DNA from: DASUPK01 sp963801055
Lineage (GTDB): Bacteria; Actinomycetota; Thermoleophilia; Solirubrobacterales; 70-9
Length of the DNA: 64,000 bases
Direction: 5' to 3'
NCBI GenBank assembly: GCA_963801055.1
Contig: CAWDDE010000008.1
Span: 124,001 to 188,000 of the forward strand
The notes beneath the pieces were generated by a model. It worked only from the letters and a program-made list of their open reading frames with translations. It made no database searches and was not told the origin of the DNA. Positions within the stretch are counted from its first letter, which is position 1; every line of letters starts with the position of its first letter. The position numbers and the translations under genes are program-made. Positions 17,487 through 27,843 of this stretch are shown in pieces.

Positions 17487-17996
17487 ATGGCTCGCCAGTC
17501 GCTGCGACCGCAGCTCAACCAGATCCGCGCCTGGGTCCGCCAGGGGCGCACCGACGCCTGGATCGCGCACCAGCTCGGCGTTCCCGCCTCCCAGCTCCGC
17601 GACTTCAGGCACCGCCACGGGCTCACCGCGGAGGGCGAGGAGCCGGCGAGCGACGTCGACCTTCGGGACGAGATCGAGGCCGAGATCGAGGCCGAGCTGG
17701 GCGAGCCCGAGCCCGAGGAGGAAGAGGGCGCGACCGACGAAGGAGAGGGCGACGATGACGGCGAGGAGGAGCGCTCCGGGCGGCCGCCGGCGGCGCCGCC
17801 GGCGCGGCCGCCGCGGCCGCGGGCGGCGCAAGCCCCTCGAGGCCACCTTCGACCAGGGCGAAGAAGAGGGCTACGGAATCTGGCTCGACCCCGCGATCAA
17901 GGACGACCCCACCTACGTCGAGCACTGGGAGGGCCACGGGCCCTGCGGGTGACGATCGAGCCAGAGCGGATCGTCCTCGAGCGGGTCGAGGACTGA
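17487..17996 (+). CDS. HTH-like protein with acidic block and Arg/Gly-rich segment
   Basis: From ATG 17487: an N-terminal helix-turn-helix-like region (QIRAWVRQGRTDAWIAHQLG, VPASQLRDFRHRHGL), an acidic block (EIEAEIEAELGEPEPEEEEG continuing to DDDGEEE), then after a frame change near 17790 an Arg/Gly-rich run (RRRRRGRRGRGRR), and a conserved-looking end ATFDQGEEEGYGIWLDPAIK, DPTYVEHWEGHG and, after another frame change near 17945, LRVTIEPERIVLERVED. About 170 residues. The pattern suggests nucleic-acid binding; no characterised homologue is recognised. It stands alone on the plus strand. Confidence 0.6.
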   Translation: MARQSLRPQLNQIRAWVRQGRTDAWIAHQLGVPASQLRDFRHRHGLTAEGEEPASDVDLRDEIEAEIEAELGEPEPEEEEGATDEGEGDDDGEEERSGRPPAAPPARPPRPRAAQAPRGHLRPGRRRGLRNLARPRDQGRPHLRRALGGPRALRVTIEPERIVLERVED

Positions 17997-18009
17997 CGGG
18001 CTCCAGCGG

Positions 18010-18347
18010 TCAGGGCTCGGCTATCACCCGGCCGCCCGAGTAGTCGGTGGCCCCGCGCAGGTAGAGGTAGAACGCGCCGTCCACGATCGCCTGCGTGTCG
18101 AGGTCGACGGCGCCCATCGGGAGCGGCGCGGCGGGCCGCCTCCAGGCACCAGTCGGTGCCGCGGCCGTAGAGGTCGGCGAGCTCCTGGGCGGTGAAGGTC
18201 GGCCCAATGCGGCGACGGAGCTCGTCGCGGATCGCGTCCACGGCGCGGGTCGCGGTCCGCGCGGCTCGCGGGTCACGCGGAGAGCTCGCCGAGCCTTCGC
18301 GCGCCCTCCTCCCACTGGAAGAGGGCGTTGTCGAGCGGGTAGGCCAC
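18010..18347 (-). CDS. Hypothetical protein, about 112 residues
   Basis: GTG 18347 follows the probable stop of the last GT-C copy by a few bases. Joined across frame changes near 18275 and 18135 it reads AYPLDNALFQWEEGARRLGE, AVDAIRDELRRRIGPTFTAQ, ELADLYGRGTDWCLEAA, and ends AIVDGAFYLYLRGATDYSGG, RVIAEP. The sequence is soluble and helical, with no recognised domain. Its position at the 3' end of the operon suggests co-transcription with the membrane array; start is uncertain. Confidence 0.55.
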
Positions 18348-18350
18348 CCC

Positions 18351-20599
18351 CTATGGGTAGCACGGGCGGCGGAATCTCGCCGACGCTCACCTCCCGGTGG
18401 CGCTTGGAATGGGCGCCCCTGCCGGGCGCCACGCAGGCGAGTGGGTCGAGCGGGCCGGTCACCTGCCAGACGTCGACCAGGTTCGCCCCGGCCACCCGGC
18501 GGACGTTGCCGGCGCGCGAGATCCAGTTGCGCTGGATCGGCGCGGTGTCGGCCGCCGGGATCGTCCTGGTGGTAGGTCGGCGTCGTGATCACGTAGTCGT
18601 AGTCGCCGTCGTTGAGCGCGGCGATCCACTCCGGGACACTGCGTGATCTCGTTGAACGAGCCGCGCGGACCCTTCTCGCCGATGTAGCGGACGTCGTTGC
18701 TCGAGTCCGGGCCCCAGAGCCCGTACTGGAAGAGCGCCCCCATCGTGCCGGAGAGCGCGATCTTCAGGTCGTGCGTGCCCCTCGCCCAGTCGTAGGCGGC
18801 GCCCAGGCCCTGGCCGAGCTCGATCGCGGGCTGCTCGGTCTTCGGATAGTCGGGGGCGGTCGACGAGTAGCGCTCGTCCAGGTAGTGGTCCTGTGCGAAG
18901 CGCCCGACGACCGCCAGCGCGATCACGGCGGCCAGCGCCGATGCCGGCGAGCAGGCACGGGCGCCAGCCCGCGGCGGAAGAGGAAGACGACCAGCAGCGG
19001 GAGCGCGATCACCGCGAGGGCCAGGGCGGCCGTGCCCGGGATGCGGTCGGTGTCGATCGCCCCGATCGCCCCTGCACTGACGATCACGAGGACCGCGAAG
19101 ATCGACAGGGTGACGAGCCGCCAGATCCGCTGGAGGCTGCCGAGCCGCCAGACACTCTCGTCGCCGCTGAACGGGGGGATCGCGAGCAGGGTGAGCGCGA
19201 GGACCAGGCCGGGGGCGAGGTAGCGGATGTTGAGCCGGAAGCCGACCGGCATCCCGTCCGGGCCCGAGGCGCCGAGCGGCGTGAGCAGGTAGGCGATCGC
19301 CGAGAGCAAAGCGACGGCGCCGAGCATCCGCTCCATGCGCCCGCCGCGCCAGAGCACGAGCAGCACGGCGATCACCGCGAGGGCCAGATAGGCGGGCCAG
19401 AGGTCGCCGAGGCGCTCGTGGAGCCCGGGGTGAAGTAGCGGCCCCAGACGTCGGTGTCGGTGGCGTAGTGGACGATCGCGTAGGGGTGGCGGCCCTGGAG
19501 CGCCTCGGCGTGGTGGATCGGCCCGATGTCCTGCCAGGGGAACGGGTTGCCGGAGACGACCAGGTTGCGCGACGTACCAGTAGCCGCCGCCGACGACGAG
19601 TCCGCCGATCCAGGCGGCTGACGCGCGCAGTCGAGATCCCTTAGCCGCAGATGACAGATCACGCCGACGCGTAAGAGCGAGGACCGGAGGAACGACCGTG
19701 AGCTTCGTGCCGAGCGCCAGCCCTGCAGCTAGCCCGGCGACGAGGAGGGCGCCGAAGGGGGGCACCGGCACGCTCCCAGCTGGCGTTGACCAGCAGGGCC
19801 ACGGCGGAGAGGAAGAGCGCGATCGCGACGACGTCGTTGTTGGCGTTGCCGGGCTGGCGGGAGAAGAGGAGGTTCGCCGCCATCACCGCGGCGACGGCGG
19901 CCAGGGAGGTCGCGCCCGAGCCGTAGGGCCGGCCGATGCACCAGCCGGCGAACAGGGCGAGGCCGAGCCAGGCCAGGTTGATCAGCGGAGAGAGGAAGTC
20001 GTTGCCGAAGAGCAGGAGTCCCGCCCGCGTGGAGCAGCTCCGAGACCTGCGGGTAGAACCAGTTCAGATAGAGCGGATCGGTGTAGAGCAGCGAGGTGAC
20101 CGAGCCGGTCTGCGCGATGTGCGCGGCGAGCGGCATGTGGTACCAGAGCGAGTCCCCGCCGTAGATCCCGCGATCGAGGGCGAGGAGGGTCGGACCCGCC
20201 CACTGCGCCGCGACGATCAGCGCGATCAGGATGGCCACGCCGAGCTCGAGGCCGCTGGCCGGGGGAGCATCGCGCTCCTCGGCCGCCCCTCGCCCTGGCC
20301 CGAGTCGCGCGACCCGGCGCCGGCGCGGATCAGCATCGGCTCGAGCCGCACGGCCCCACCCCCCACGATCAGGCAGGCGGCGACCAGCAGCACCCCGTCG
20401 AGGATCCCCGAACAGCCCGAGCAGCTCGGAGATCACGACCAGAATGCCGATCGCGAGCACCGCGTCCGCCAGCACCGCCGGCGCTCCCGGTCCACCCCGG
20501 CAGCGCGGCGCGCCGGGTCGTCCGCCCGGCGATCGCCATCGAGAGCACGACCGCGAGCAGTCCGATCGCGCCGAGGATGTAGTCGCCGGTGCTGCTCAC
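18351..20599 (-). CDS. Polytopic GT-C (GT39-like) glycosyltransferase-like membrane protein, array copy D
   Basis: Start GTG 20599 (VSSTGDYILGAIGLLAVVLS). The first periplasmic loop carries GGDSLWYHMPLAAHIAQTGS and YTDPLYLNWFYPQVSELLHA, the acidic/His pattern of GT39-type transferases. Further conserved parts are WCIGRPYG, LLVAGLAAGLALGTKLTVVP, HYATDTDVWGRYF, VALLSAIAYLLTPLGASGPD and RYLAPGLVLALTLLAI, then a C-terminal soluble part (DHYLDERYS, SNDVRYIGEK, LNDGDYDYVITTPTYHQDD). At least nine frame changes occur between 18380 and 20420. It is homologous over its length to copies A-C just upstream. A role in lipid-linked sugar transfer to cell-surface polymers is inferred from fold only. The TAG at 18351-18353 is the likeliest stop. 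Confidence 0.7.
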
Positions 20600-22802
20600 T
20601 ACCGACCGGGGCTGATCCTCCCGGTTGGCCCGGCGGATTGCGCCGGTTCCGCCCAGGCCGCAGCCGTCCGGCGAGAGCTCGCCGGTGATCCGGCAGACGG
20701 AGACGCGGCCGGAGTGCAGGATCTCGCTGCGACGGCCGGATCGTTCTTCACCCAGCCGCCCTCGGGGGAGGGGCTGGCGGTGGCCGGGTTGTTGAGGTCG
20801 AGCTCGGGCGTCGTGACCAGGTAGTCGTAGTCGCCGTCGTTGACCGCCTCGCGGAAGGCCGGGCAGCTCTCGATCGCCCGGAAGTCGGCCTCGGGCAGGT
20901 GGCGGCCGACGTACTGGACGTAGTTGTCGAGCTCGTCGCCGTAGAAGCCGTACTGGTTGTAGGCGCCGCTCGTGCCCGCGACCCCGATGCGCAGGCCCGA
21001 GGTCGGCTTCGCCCAGCGAACCGCGTCGTCGAGCTGGAAGCGGAAGTCCTCGGGTCGGTCGTAGCGGTGGTCGAAGTAGTCGTCCTGGCGCTCCCACCCG
21101 ACCGCCGCGATGGCGAGGGCGAGCACCGCCCCCGCCACCCCGGCGAGCCAGGGCGCTCCGGCGCGCCAGCAGGGCGAGTCCGACCGGCGCGCCGATCAGG
21201 ACGATCCCGATCAGCGCCGCCCAGGGGACCGAGGCGAAGGCTCCCGTCCCAGGCGACGTTGGCGTCCGAGTAGCGTGAGGTGAAGTAGAGCGCGATCAGC
21301 CCGCCGACGATCAGCGGCAGCGCGGAGGCGCTCCGGGCGTGATTCGGCGCTCGAGCGGGCAGCAGGGCCAGACCGAGGGCGAGCCCGGGGATCAGGTAGC
21401 GCAGGTTGATCCCGAAGGCCAGCGGGCTGTCCCTCCGGCCCGGCCGCGGTCAGCGGCGTGAAGAGATAGGCGATCGCCGCGACGATCGTCACCACGCCCG
21501 CGAGCCGGACCGCTGGGGAGCGCGGTCGCCAGATCGCGAGGATCGCGCCGGCGGCCGCCCCGCCCAGGATCAGGAACCAGAGCGGGCCGAGCAGGTTCTC
21601 GATCGGGTTGAGGAAGTAGGTGCCGCCAGAGGCCGGTGCTCGGGTTGGAGAAGATGTAGTGGGCGACGGTGAAGTCGTCGCGGCCCTCCAGGCCCCGGTT
21701 CGGGCCGGGCAGGTCGATCGGCCCGATCTGCCTGATCCAGGGCAGCGGGTTGCCGGCGTGGATCAGGTTGCGGAGGAACCAGAACCCGGCCACGGCGGCG
21801 ACTCCGGCGACGAAGACCCAGAAGGCCTTCCAGCTGACGCTCGCGCGGGCACGATGAACGGCGACGCCGACGGCCATCGCCGCCGCGACCCCGGAGATCG
21901 TCAGCTTCGATCCGAGCGCGATCCCGATCGCCAAGCCCGCGACGAGCAGCGCGCCCACGGGGGCCGCCGCCGGAGGCGGGCCGCCGTCTGGTCGCGGAGT
22001 CGCGCGCTGCCCAGGCGTTGATCAGGATTGCTGCGGCGGCCAAGAGCATCGCCACCGGGACCGTGTCGGTCGCCGGCGTGCCGGCCTCGCGCGGGACCAT
22101 CGGGCCGGTGTCCATGGCGATCGCGACCGCCGTCAGCGAGAGCGGTGCGACGCCGTAGGGACGGCCGATGCACCAGGCGGCGAGGAAGGCGACCCCGAGC
22201 CAGCCGAAGTTGACGAGCGGCGAGAAGATGTCGCGCTCGAAGAGGACGATCCCGGCGCCGTGCAGGAGCTCGGAGTTCTCCGGGTAGAACCAGTTCAGGT
22301 AGAGCGGGTCGGTGAAGTGCATCCCCCAGACCGAGCCCGTGTCCGCGATCCGCGCCGCGAACGGCCCGTGGTACCAGAGGGTGTCGAAGGTGAGCATCCC
22401 CCGCGCCCAGACGTCCTGGAGGCCGGTCGCCCAGTGGGCCGCGACGAAGGCCGCGGCCGCCAAAGCCAAGACCAGTCTGAGGAAGGGGGATCGGCGGCGC
22501 GGGCGGTGGGCTCGGCCCTTCGGCGACTCGGTAGTCGACCCAGAACCCGTAGTAGCACGCCGAGGCCGATCGAGCAGTGCGGCGGGGATCAGGACCGCCG
22601 GGACGAGGATCCCGAAGGCGCCGAGCAGCTGAAGCAGGACCGTCAGCAGCGCGACGCGCGAGGACCGCCTCGGCGAGCCGCGCCGGGTGCGCCGACCCAA
22701 CCCGGCAGCAGCCGCCGGCGCAGGCGGACCCCGGCCATCGCCATCGGGACCGCGACGAGCGGCCAGGCCGATGACGCCGAAGAGGTAGTCGCCGAAGCTC
22801 AC
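20599..22802 (-). CDS. Polytopic GT-C glycosyltransferase-like membrane protein, array copy C
   Basis: Start GTG 22802 overlaps the stop of copy B (GTGA). N-terminal SFGDYLFGVIGL; first-loop signature LTFDTLWYHGPFAARIADTG, then FTDPLYLNWFYPENSELLHG, FSPLVNFGWLGVAFLAAWCI and GRPYG. Middle: GALLVAGLAIGIALGSKLTI, FLRNLIHAGNPLPWIRQIGP, DDFTVAHYIFSNPSTG, AIAYLFTPLTAAGPEG. C-terminal soluble part: DYFDHRYDRPEDFRF, NYVQYVGRHLPEADFRAIE, NDGDYDYLVTTPELDLNN and SVCRITGELSPDGCG. Frame changes at about eight places, including near 20725 just before the end, so the exact stop (TAG 20599-20601 or nearby) is uncertain. About 735 residues and 12 or so membrane helices. Function as for copy D. Confidence 0.72.
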
Positions 22803-25085
22803 TGACGCTGGCGTGCCGCGGCGTTGCCGAGGCTGCCACCGCCGGTGCCGGCCCCGTTCAGCTGCGCGCAGCCGACCGGGTCGAGATTCCCGATCGAGCC
22901 GGAAGACGAAGACGTCGTCGTCGGAGTCGATCTTGCGTCGGCCGCCGGATCGGTAGCGGTCCAGACGGCCTCGATCGGCGGCTGCGACTGGGTTCGCTGG
23001 TCGGGTCCGATCACCAGGTAGCGATAGTCGCCGTCGTTCAGCGCCCGCCGCCACTCCTCGCACTCCTGCACGAAGTCGCGGCTCGCGGTCGTTCTGCGCC
23101 GCCTCGCTCGCGATCGGGAGGTAGGCGCCGTGCGGCCCGTGGCGGGCGACGTACTGGACGTGGTTGGAGAGGTCGTCGCCGTAGAAGATGTACTGCTTGA
23201 AGCCGGGCCGCCCGCCGACGACCGCGATCCGCGCGTCGTGCGGATCCGCCGCGGTTGAACCAGGCGAGAGCGTCCTTCATCCCGTCCGGGAAGTCGCTCG
23301 GCGCGGTGGAGGCCTGGTAGCGATCCTTGACGTAGTCGTCCGACTTCGGCCAGCCGATCGCCACGACCAGGACCAGGGCAGCACGCCGCTCCGCCGCCAG
23401 CGGCCAGGGCGTCGACACGCCCCGCTGGCCGGCGAGCGCGAGCCCGACGGGGACGAGGATCAGGAAGAACGCCAGGCCGATCGCGCCGAGGAGGAAGTGC
23501 CGTCTCCACAGATCGTCGCCGAGATCCCAGATCGGGACCGCCTGGACCAGCAGCAGGACGGCGAGGATGCCGAGCAGCCAGCCCTGGTCGCGCCGGCCGG
23601 GTGAGGCCCGGGATCGACGGCGAGCAGCATCGCGCCGAGGCCGATCGCGGGCGAGGCGTAGCGGAGGTTGGTGGTGAAGGCCGTCGGGTCGCCCTCCGGG
23701 CCCGGCGGCGGTCAGCGGCGTGAACGAGGTAGGCGATGCCGCTGAGCAGCGCGACCACCCCGAGCATCCGGATCACCGGCGTGCGCCCGCGGAAGATCGC
23801 GAGCAGGAAGCCGCCGATCACCGCCACCAGGACGAGCGGCCAGAGGTCGCCGAAGCTGTCGTGGAGGCCCGGGATGAGGTGGTGGCGGATCACGTCGCCG
23901 TCGGGCGGCAGCAGGTAGTGGGCGACGTTGTGCGGCTCGCGGATGTTGATGTCGAGCTGGTCGGGCCCCGGCAGCGGCCCGGCTTATCGATCCAGGGCAG
24001 CGGATTACCCGGCATCGACCAGGTTCCTGGCGAACCAGAAGCCGCCGGTGACGAGCGAGCTCGCGACCCAGATGCCGGTCGTCCGCGAGCCGGTATCCCG
24101 CGCCGGCGACCGCGATCACGCCCAGCGTCAGGAACCCGAAGGGCGCGAGGAGGTTGAGCTTCGTGCCCAGCGGCAAGCCCGGCGGCGAGGCCCGCGACGA
24201 TCAGCGCGCCGGTCGACAGCCGGCGGACGTCGCGCCGAGTAGGCCCGCCGGACCCGCGCCGCGCCGTCCGCGGTCGGCTCCGTGCCGTCCGCCCTGCCTG
24301 CGCCTCGGCGTTCACCAGCACCGCGGCGGAGGCGAGCAGGAAGAAGAGCCCCGCCGTGTCGTTCTTCGCGTCGCCCGGCTGGTAGAGCAGCAGCATGTTC
24401 GCGTCGAGGACGAGCGCGATCGCGAGGACGGCGATCGGGCCGCCGCCGTAGGGCCGCGCGAACACCCAGGCCGCCAGCAGGCAGAGCGACATCCAGCCGA
24501 TGTTGATCAGCGGCGAGAGGAAGTCGTTGCCGAGGAAGAGGACGCCGGCCGAGTGGAGCAGCTCGGAGTTCTGCGGGTAGAACCAGACGGTCAGGTTGAG
24601 GACCTCGGTGAAGTGGAGGGCGCCGACCTGGTGGTCCTGGACGAAGCGGGCCGCGAAGGGGGCGTTGTGCCAGGTGGTGTTCGGCAGGTACATGCCGATG
24701 TCGAGCCCGGTCTGCGTGGGCATCGCCCAGTGGGCGGCGACGAGCAGCGCCGCGGCGACCGCGACGGCCATCGCGATCGGCGCGACCGGCGGGCGCCGGC
24801 AGAGCGGCGCCCCGGTCGCCGGCGGCCTGAGGGCCGAGCCCGATCCCGACCCCGACGAGCAGCGACGCCAGCAGCACCCAGCCGGGCCGATAGAGGCCGA
24901 CGACGCCGACCAGCTCGAGGGTCACGACGAGCAGCGAGAGCCCCAGCACCACCTCGGCCAGCCGCGCCGACGCGCCGGACCAGCCGGGCAGGAGCCGGCC
25001 GCGCAGCGCCGACGGCGGCGTAGCCCATCGCCGCAGCGACGACGATCAGCTCGATCGAGCCCTGCAGGTAGTCGCCGAAGCTCAT
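22799..25085 (-). CDS. Polytopic GT-C glycosyltransferase-like membrane protein, array copy B (divergent first loop)
   Basis: Start ATG 25085 overlaps the stop of copy A (ATGA). N-terminal SFGDYLQGSIELIVVAAAMG. The loop equivalent to DTLWYH is YLPNTTWHNAPFAARFVQDH, so the acidic residue and the Tyr-His pair of the other copies are missing. Later blocks agree: VWFYPQNSELLHSAGVLFLG, FLSPLINIGWMSLCLLAAWV, ARPYGGGPIAVL, GDAKNDTAGLFFLLASAAVL, MIRHHLIPGLHDSFGDLWPL. The soluble tail has FPDGMKDALAWF, HVQYVARHGPHGAYLPIASE, LNDGDYRYLVIGPDQRTQ and LDPVGCAQLNGAGTGGG. Frame changes near 24960, 24830, 24270, 24175, 24060-23980, 23710, 23600, 23250 and 23090. The missing residues suggest a changed donor, or loss of transferase activity. 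Confidence 0.72.
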
Positions 25086-27381
25086 GCGTGGGCCGCGTCG
25101 CCGAGCTCGCGCGCAGGTCGCCGGGATCGAGCGGCCCGTCGATCTTGGTAGACGGCCGCCGGGCCGGACTGGATCACGGTCCGTGACGTTCTTGTCCCTG
25201 CTCGGTCCAGAGGTTCTCGGGCGGCGCCGTGGTCTCGATCTGCGCCGAGCTTCGGCGTCGTGACGATGTAGTCGTAGTGGCCCTCGTTGATCGTCTGCCG
25301 CCAGAGCGCGCAGTTGTCGATCGGCCGGAAGGTGCCGTGGTCGCAGCTCGTTGCCCGAGGTACTGGACGTGGTTGGTGAGGTCGGTGCCGTAGAAGAAGT
25401 ACTGCCCGAAGGCGGAGGCGCGGCCGACACACCCCGATCCGCTCGTGGCTCGCCTTCCGTCCCCAGTCCTGGAGCGGCTGCCACTCCGGGGTCGCCCGGA
25501 AGCCGCCGCCCAGCGGCGGCCGCGCCGCGGTGACGTAGCGGTGGTCGAGGTAGTGGTCCTCCGCACGCGGCCGAGGGCGACGGCGACGATCGCCATGACG
25601 AGCCCGAAGGCAGACGAGTGGCGACCGGGTTGAGACCGCGCCGGAACGCCGGCCACGAGCAGCGCCGGGACGCCGACGATCAGGAACGCCAGCGCGATCG
25701 AGGCGAGGTGGTGCTCGAACTCCCAGTTCGACTGGGTGACCGTCCCCTGGATCAGCAGGACCGTGAAGAGCCCGATCAGGATCCACGGCCGCCAGCCGTG
25801 CCGGAACCACGGGATCAGGGGCAGCAGCAGGAAGCCGACGATGAGGACCGGGGCGACGTAGCGGAGGTTGGCGTCGAAGCCGCTCGGGTCGCCGAGGCTG
25901 CCCGAGGCGGTCAGCGGGGTGAAGATGTAGGCGATCCCCGCGACCATGCCCGGTGACCGCCAGGATCCGCATCAGCGCGCTGCCGCCCTTGAAGAACGCC
26001 CAGACCAGGGCGACGACGACGACCGCGAGGATCACCGGCCAGAGCGGCCCGAGCCGGTCGTGCAGCACCGGGAACAGCTTGTGCTCCCAGACCGTCGGGT
26101 CGTTGTAGTACTCGCTCAGCTTGTGGGGCGGGCGCGGGTAGAGGGCGAGCTGATCCGGGCCCGGCAGGTGGATCGGGCCGATCTTGTGGATCTGCGGGAA
26201 CGGGTTGAGCGCGTAGACGAAGTTGCGCCCGTACCAGAAGCCGGCCGGTGATCACGCATCCCCCCGAGCCAGATGCCCGAGCGCGCGGAGCCAGTGCTGC
26301 CGTCCGCCCAGGATCGCGACGCCGACGGTGAACGCGGCGATCGTGGCCAGCAGCGTGATCTTGGTGCCGACCCCGAGCCCGGCCGCGAGGCCCGCCATGA
26401 ACAGCGGCCCGGCGCCGACCGTCGCGAGGGCGCGCGGATCGCCCTCGACCGGGACGTCCTCCACGCACTCCCGAACTCGCCCGTCTGCCTCGCGTCGGCG
26501 CGGTGCCCGGCGGCGCCCGTTGCGCGTCGCCGCCTGACGGCGCGTCGCCACCCCGCGCCGCGCGGCCGCCGTCGCGTGCGCGTGGGCGGTCGCGGCGCCG
26601 TCGACCAGGAACGCGAGCGCCGCCATCAGGAAGAACAGGCCCGCGACGTCGTTCGGCGCCCTGGCCGGCCTGGGAGCCGACCAGCATCTCCGAGTCGAGC
26701 ACAACCGCCGCGCCGAGCACGGTGACGCCGCCGATCCCGTACGGCCGCCCGACGCACCAGGCGGCGAGCAGGCAGAGCGCGACCCACATCAGGTTGATCA
26801 GCGGCGAGAGGAAGTCGGTGTCGAGGGCGACGATCCCGACGCCGTGCAGCAGCTCGGAGTTCTGGGGATAGAACCAGGCCGCCAGCTTGAGCGGGTCGGT
26901 GAAGTGGAGCGGACCGATGTCCCCGGTCTGGGCGAACCGGGCCGAGAAGGACATGTGGTACCAGGTGGTGTCCTGGTAGTACATGCCCTGATCGAGCGCC
27001 TGCCCGGTCGGCTGGGCCCAGTGGACCACGACCAGCGCCGCGGCGGCGATCCCGATCGCGACCATCACCGGGCTCGAGCGGACCTCCGGCGCCTCGGCGC
27101 GGCTCGGGCAAGCCCGCCGGCGACGGACCAGGACGGTCGTGCCCAGCCCGGCCGCGACGCAGCCGATCACGCAGCGGGACCTCCTCGAACAGCCCGAGGG
27201 GGCCGAGCAGCTCCGAGACCAGGATCAGCATCGAGATCCCGATCACCACCTCCGCGAGGCGCGCCAGCGCGCCCATCCAGGCGGGTGCGAGCAGGGCTCG
27301 CAGGTGGTAGGCGCCTAGGCCGAGAGCGGCTGCGATCACCGCCAGCTCCGCCGCGCCAAGCAGGTACTGGCTAGTACTCAT
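25082..27381 (-). CDS. Polytopic GT-C glycosyltransferase-like membrane protein, array copy A
   Basis: Start ATG 27381 (STSQYLLGAAELAVIAAALG). First loop: YYQDTTWYHMSFSARFAQTG, then FTDPLKLAAWFYPQNSELLH, FLSPLINLMWVALCLLAAWC, VGRPYGIGGVTVLGAAVVL. Middle: FMAGLAAGLGVGTKITLLAT, YGRNFVYALNPFPQIHKIGP-like, MVAGIAYIFTPLTASGSLGD, DANLRYVAPVLIVGFLLLPL. Soluble tail: DHYLDHRYVTAARPP, HVQYLGQ, RQTINEGHYDYIVTTPKLGA. Frame changes near 27170, 27110, 26665, 26260, 25945, 25610, 25570, 25430, 25345 and 25195. It is the first member of the array, directly after ftsB. Each copy has a large membrane domain plus a conserved C-terminal soluble domain ending in an NDGDYDYLVTTP-type motif. No characterised homologue is named with confidence. 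Confidence 0.72.
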
Positions 27382-27450
27382 CGGCTCAGATCACCAAAGC
27401 GCGCACAGCCCACATGCCGCGCGCGCGAGCGCGGAATCATATCCGCGGGG

Positions 27451-27813
27451 CTAAACGGGGTCAGGCTGGCTTGCAGGCTCAGTCTGCCGAGGCCGTGCAC
27501 GACGTAGGCGTGCTCGCCCGGCTTCACCATGCCCAGGCGGCGCGCCTCGCGCTCGAGCGTGGCCGGGCTGGAGGCCTCGTGGAGCTGCTGCGTCGAGCTC
27601 GATCTTCTCGCGCTTGAGCTGGGCGAGCTGCGCCTCGCTCGACTTGGACCCCTGCCAGGCCTCCAGCAGGTTCACCAGCGGGTTCAGGTAGGAGACCAGC
27701 ACGCCGAAGAGCACGAGAACGAGCGCGATCCGCCCGACGCCGGTCCCAGCGGATCCGGCTCGGCCCGCTTCGTCTGCGCACGCGTCGTGCTGGCATGGCT
27801 CCGGATTCGCCAT
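27451..27813 (-). CDS. ftsB: Septum formation initiator FtsB/DivIC-like protein
   Basis: Start ATG 27813 (MANPEPCQHDACADEAGRAG). One membrane helix (RIALVLVLFGVLVSYLNPLV) is followed by a short coiled coil (AQLAQLKREKIELDAQL) and, after a frame change near 27585, the family end LEREARRLGMVKPGEHAYVV. This is the divisome bitopic protein that pairs with FtsL and FtsQ. Position directly after eno matches the usual actinobacterial order. The C-terminal end is uncertain: in the corrected frame the chain could run on to the start of copy A at 27381. Confidence 0.85.
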   Translation of the reverse strand: MANPEPCQHDACADEAGRAGSAGTGVGRIALVLVLFGVLVSYLNPLVNLLEAWQGSKSSEAQLAQLKREKIELDAAAPRGLQPGHARARGAPPGHGEAGRARLRRARPRQTEPASQPDPV

Positions 27814-27843
27814 CTGCCCTCGCCAGTCGCATGCTGGGAAGGC

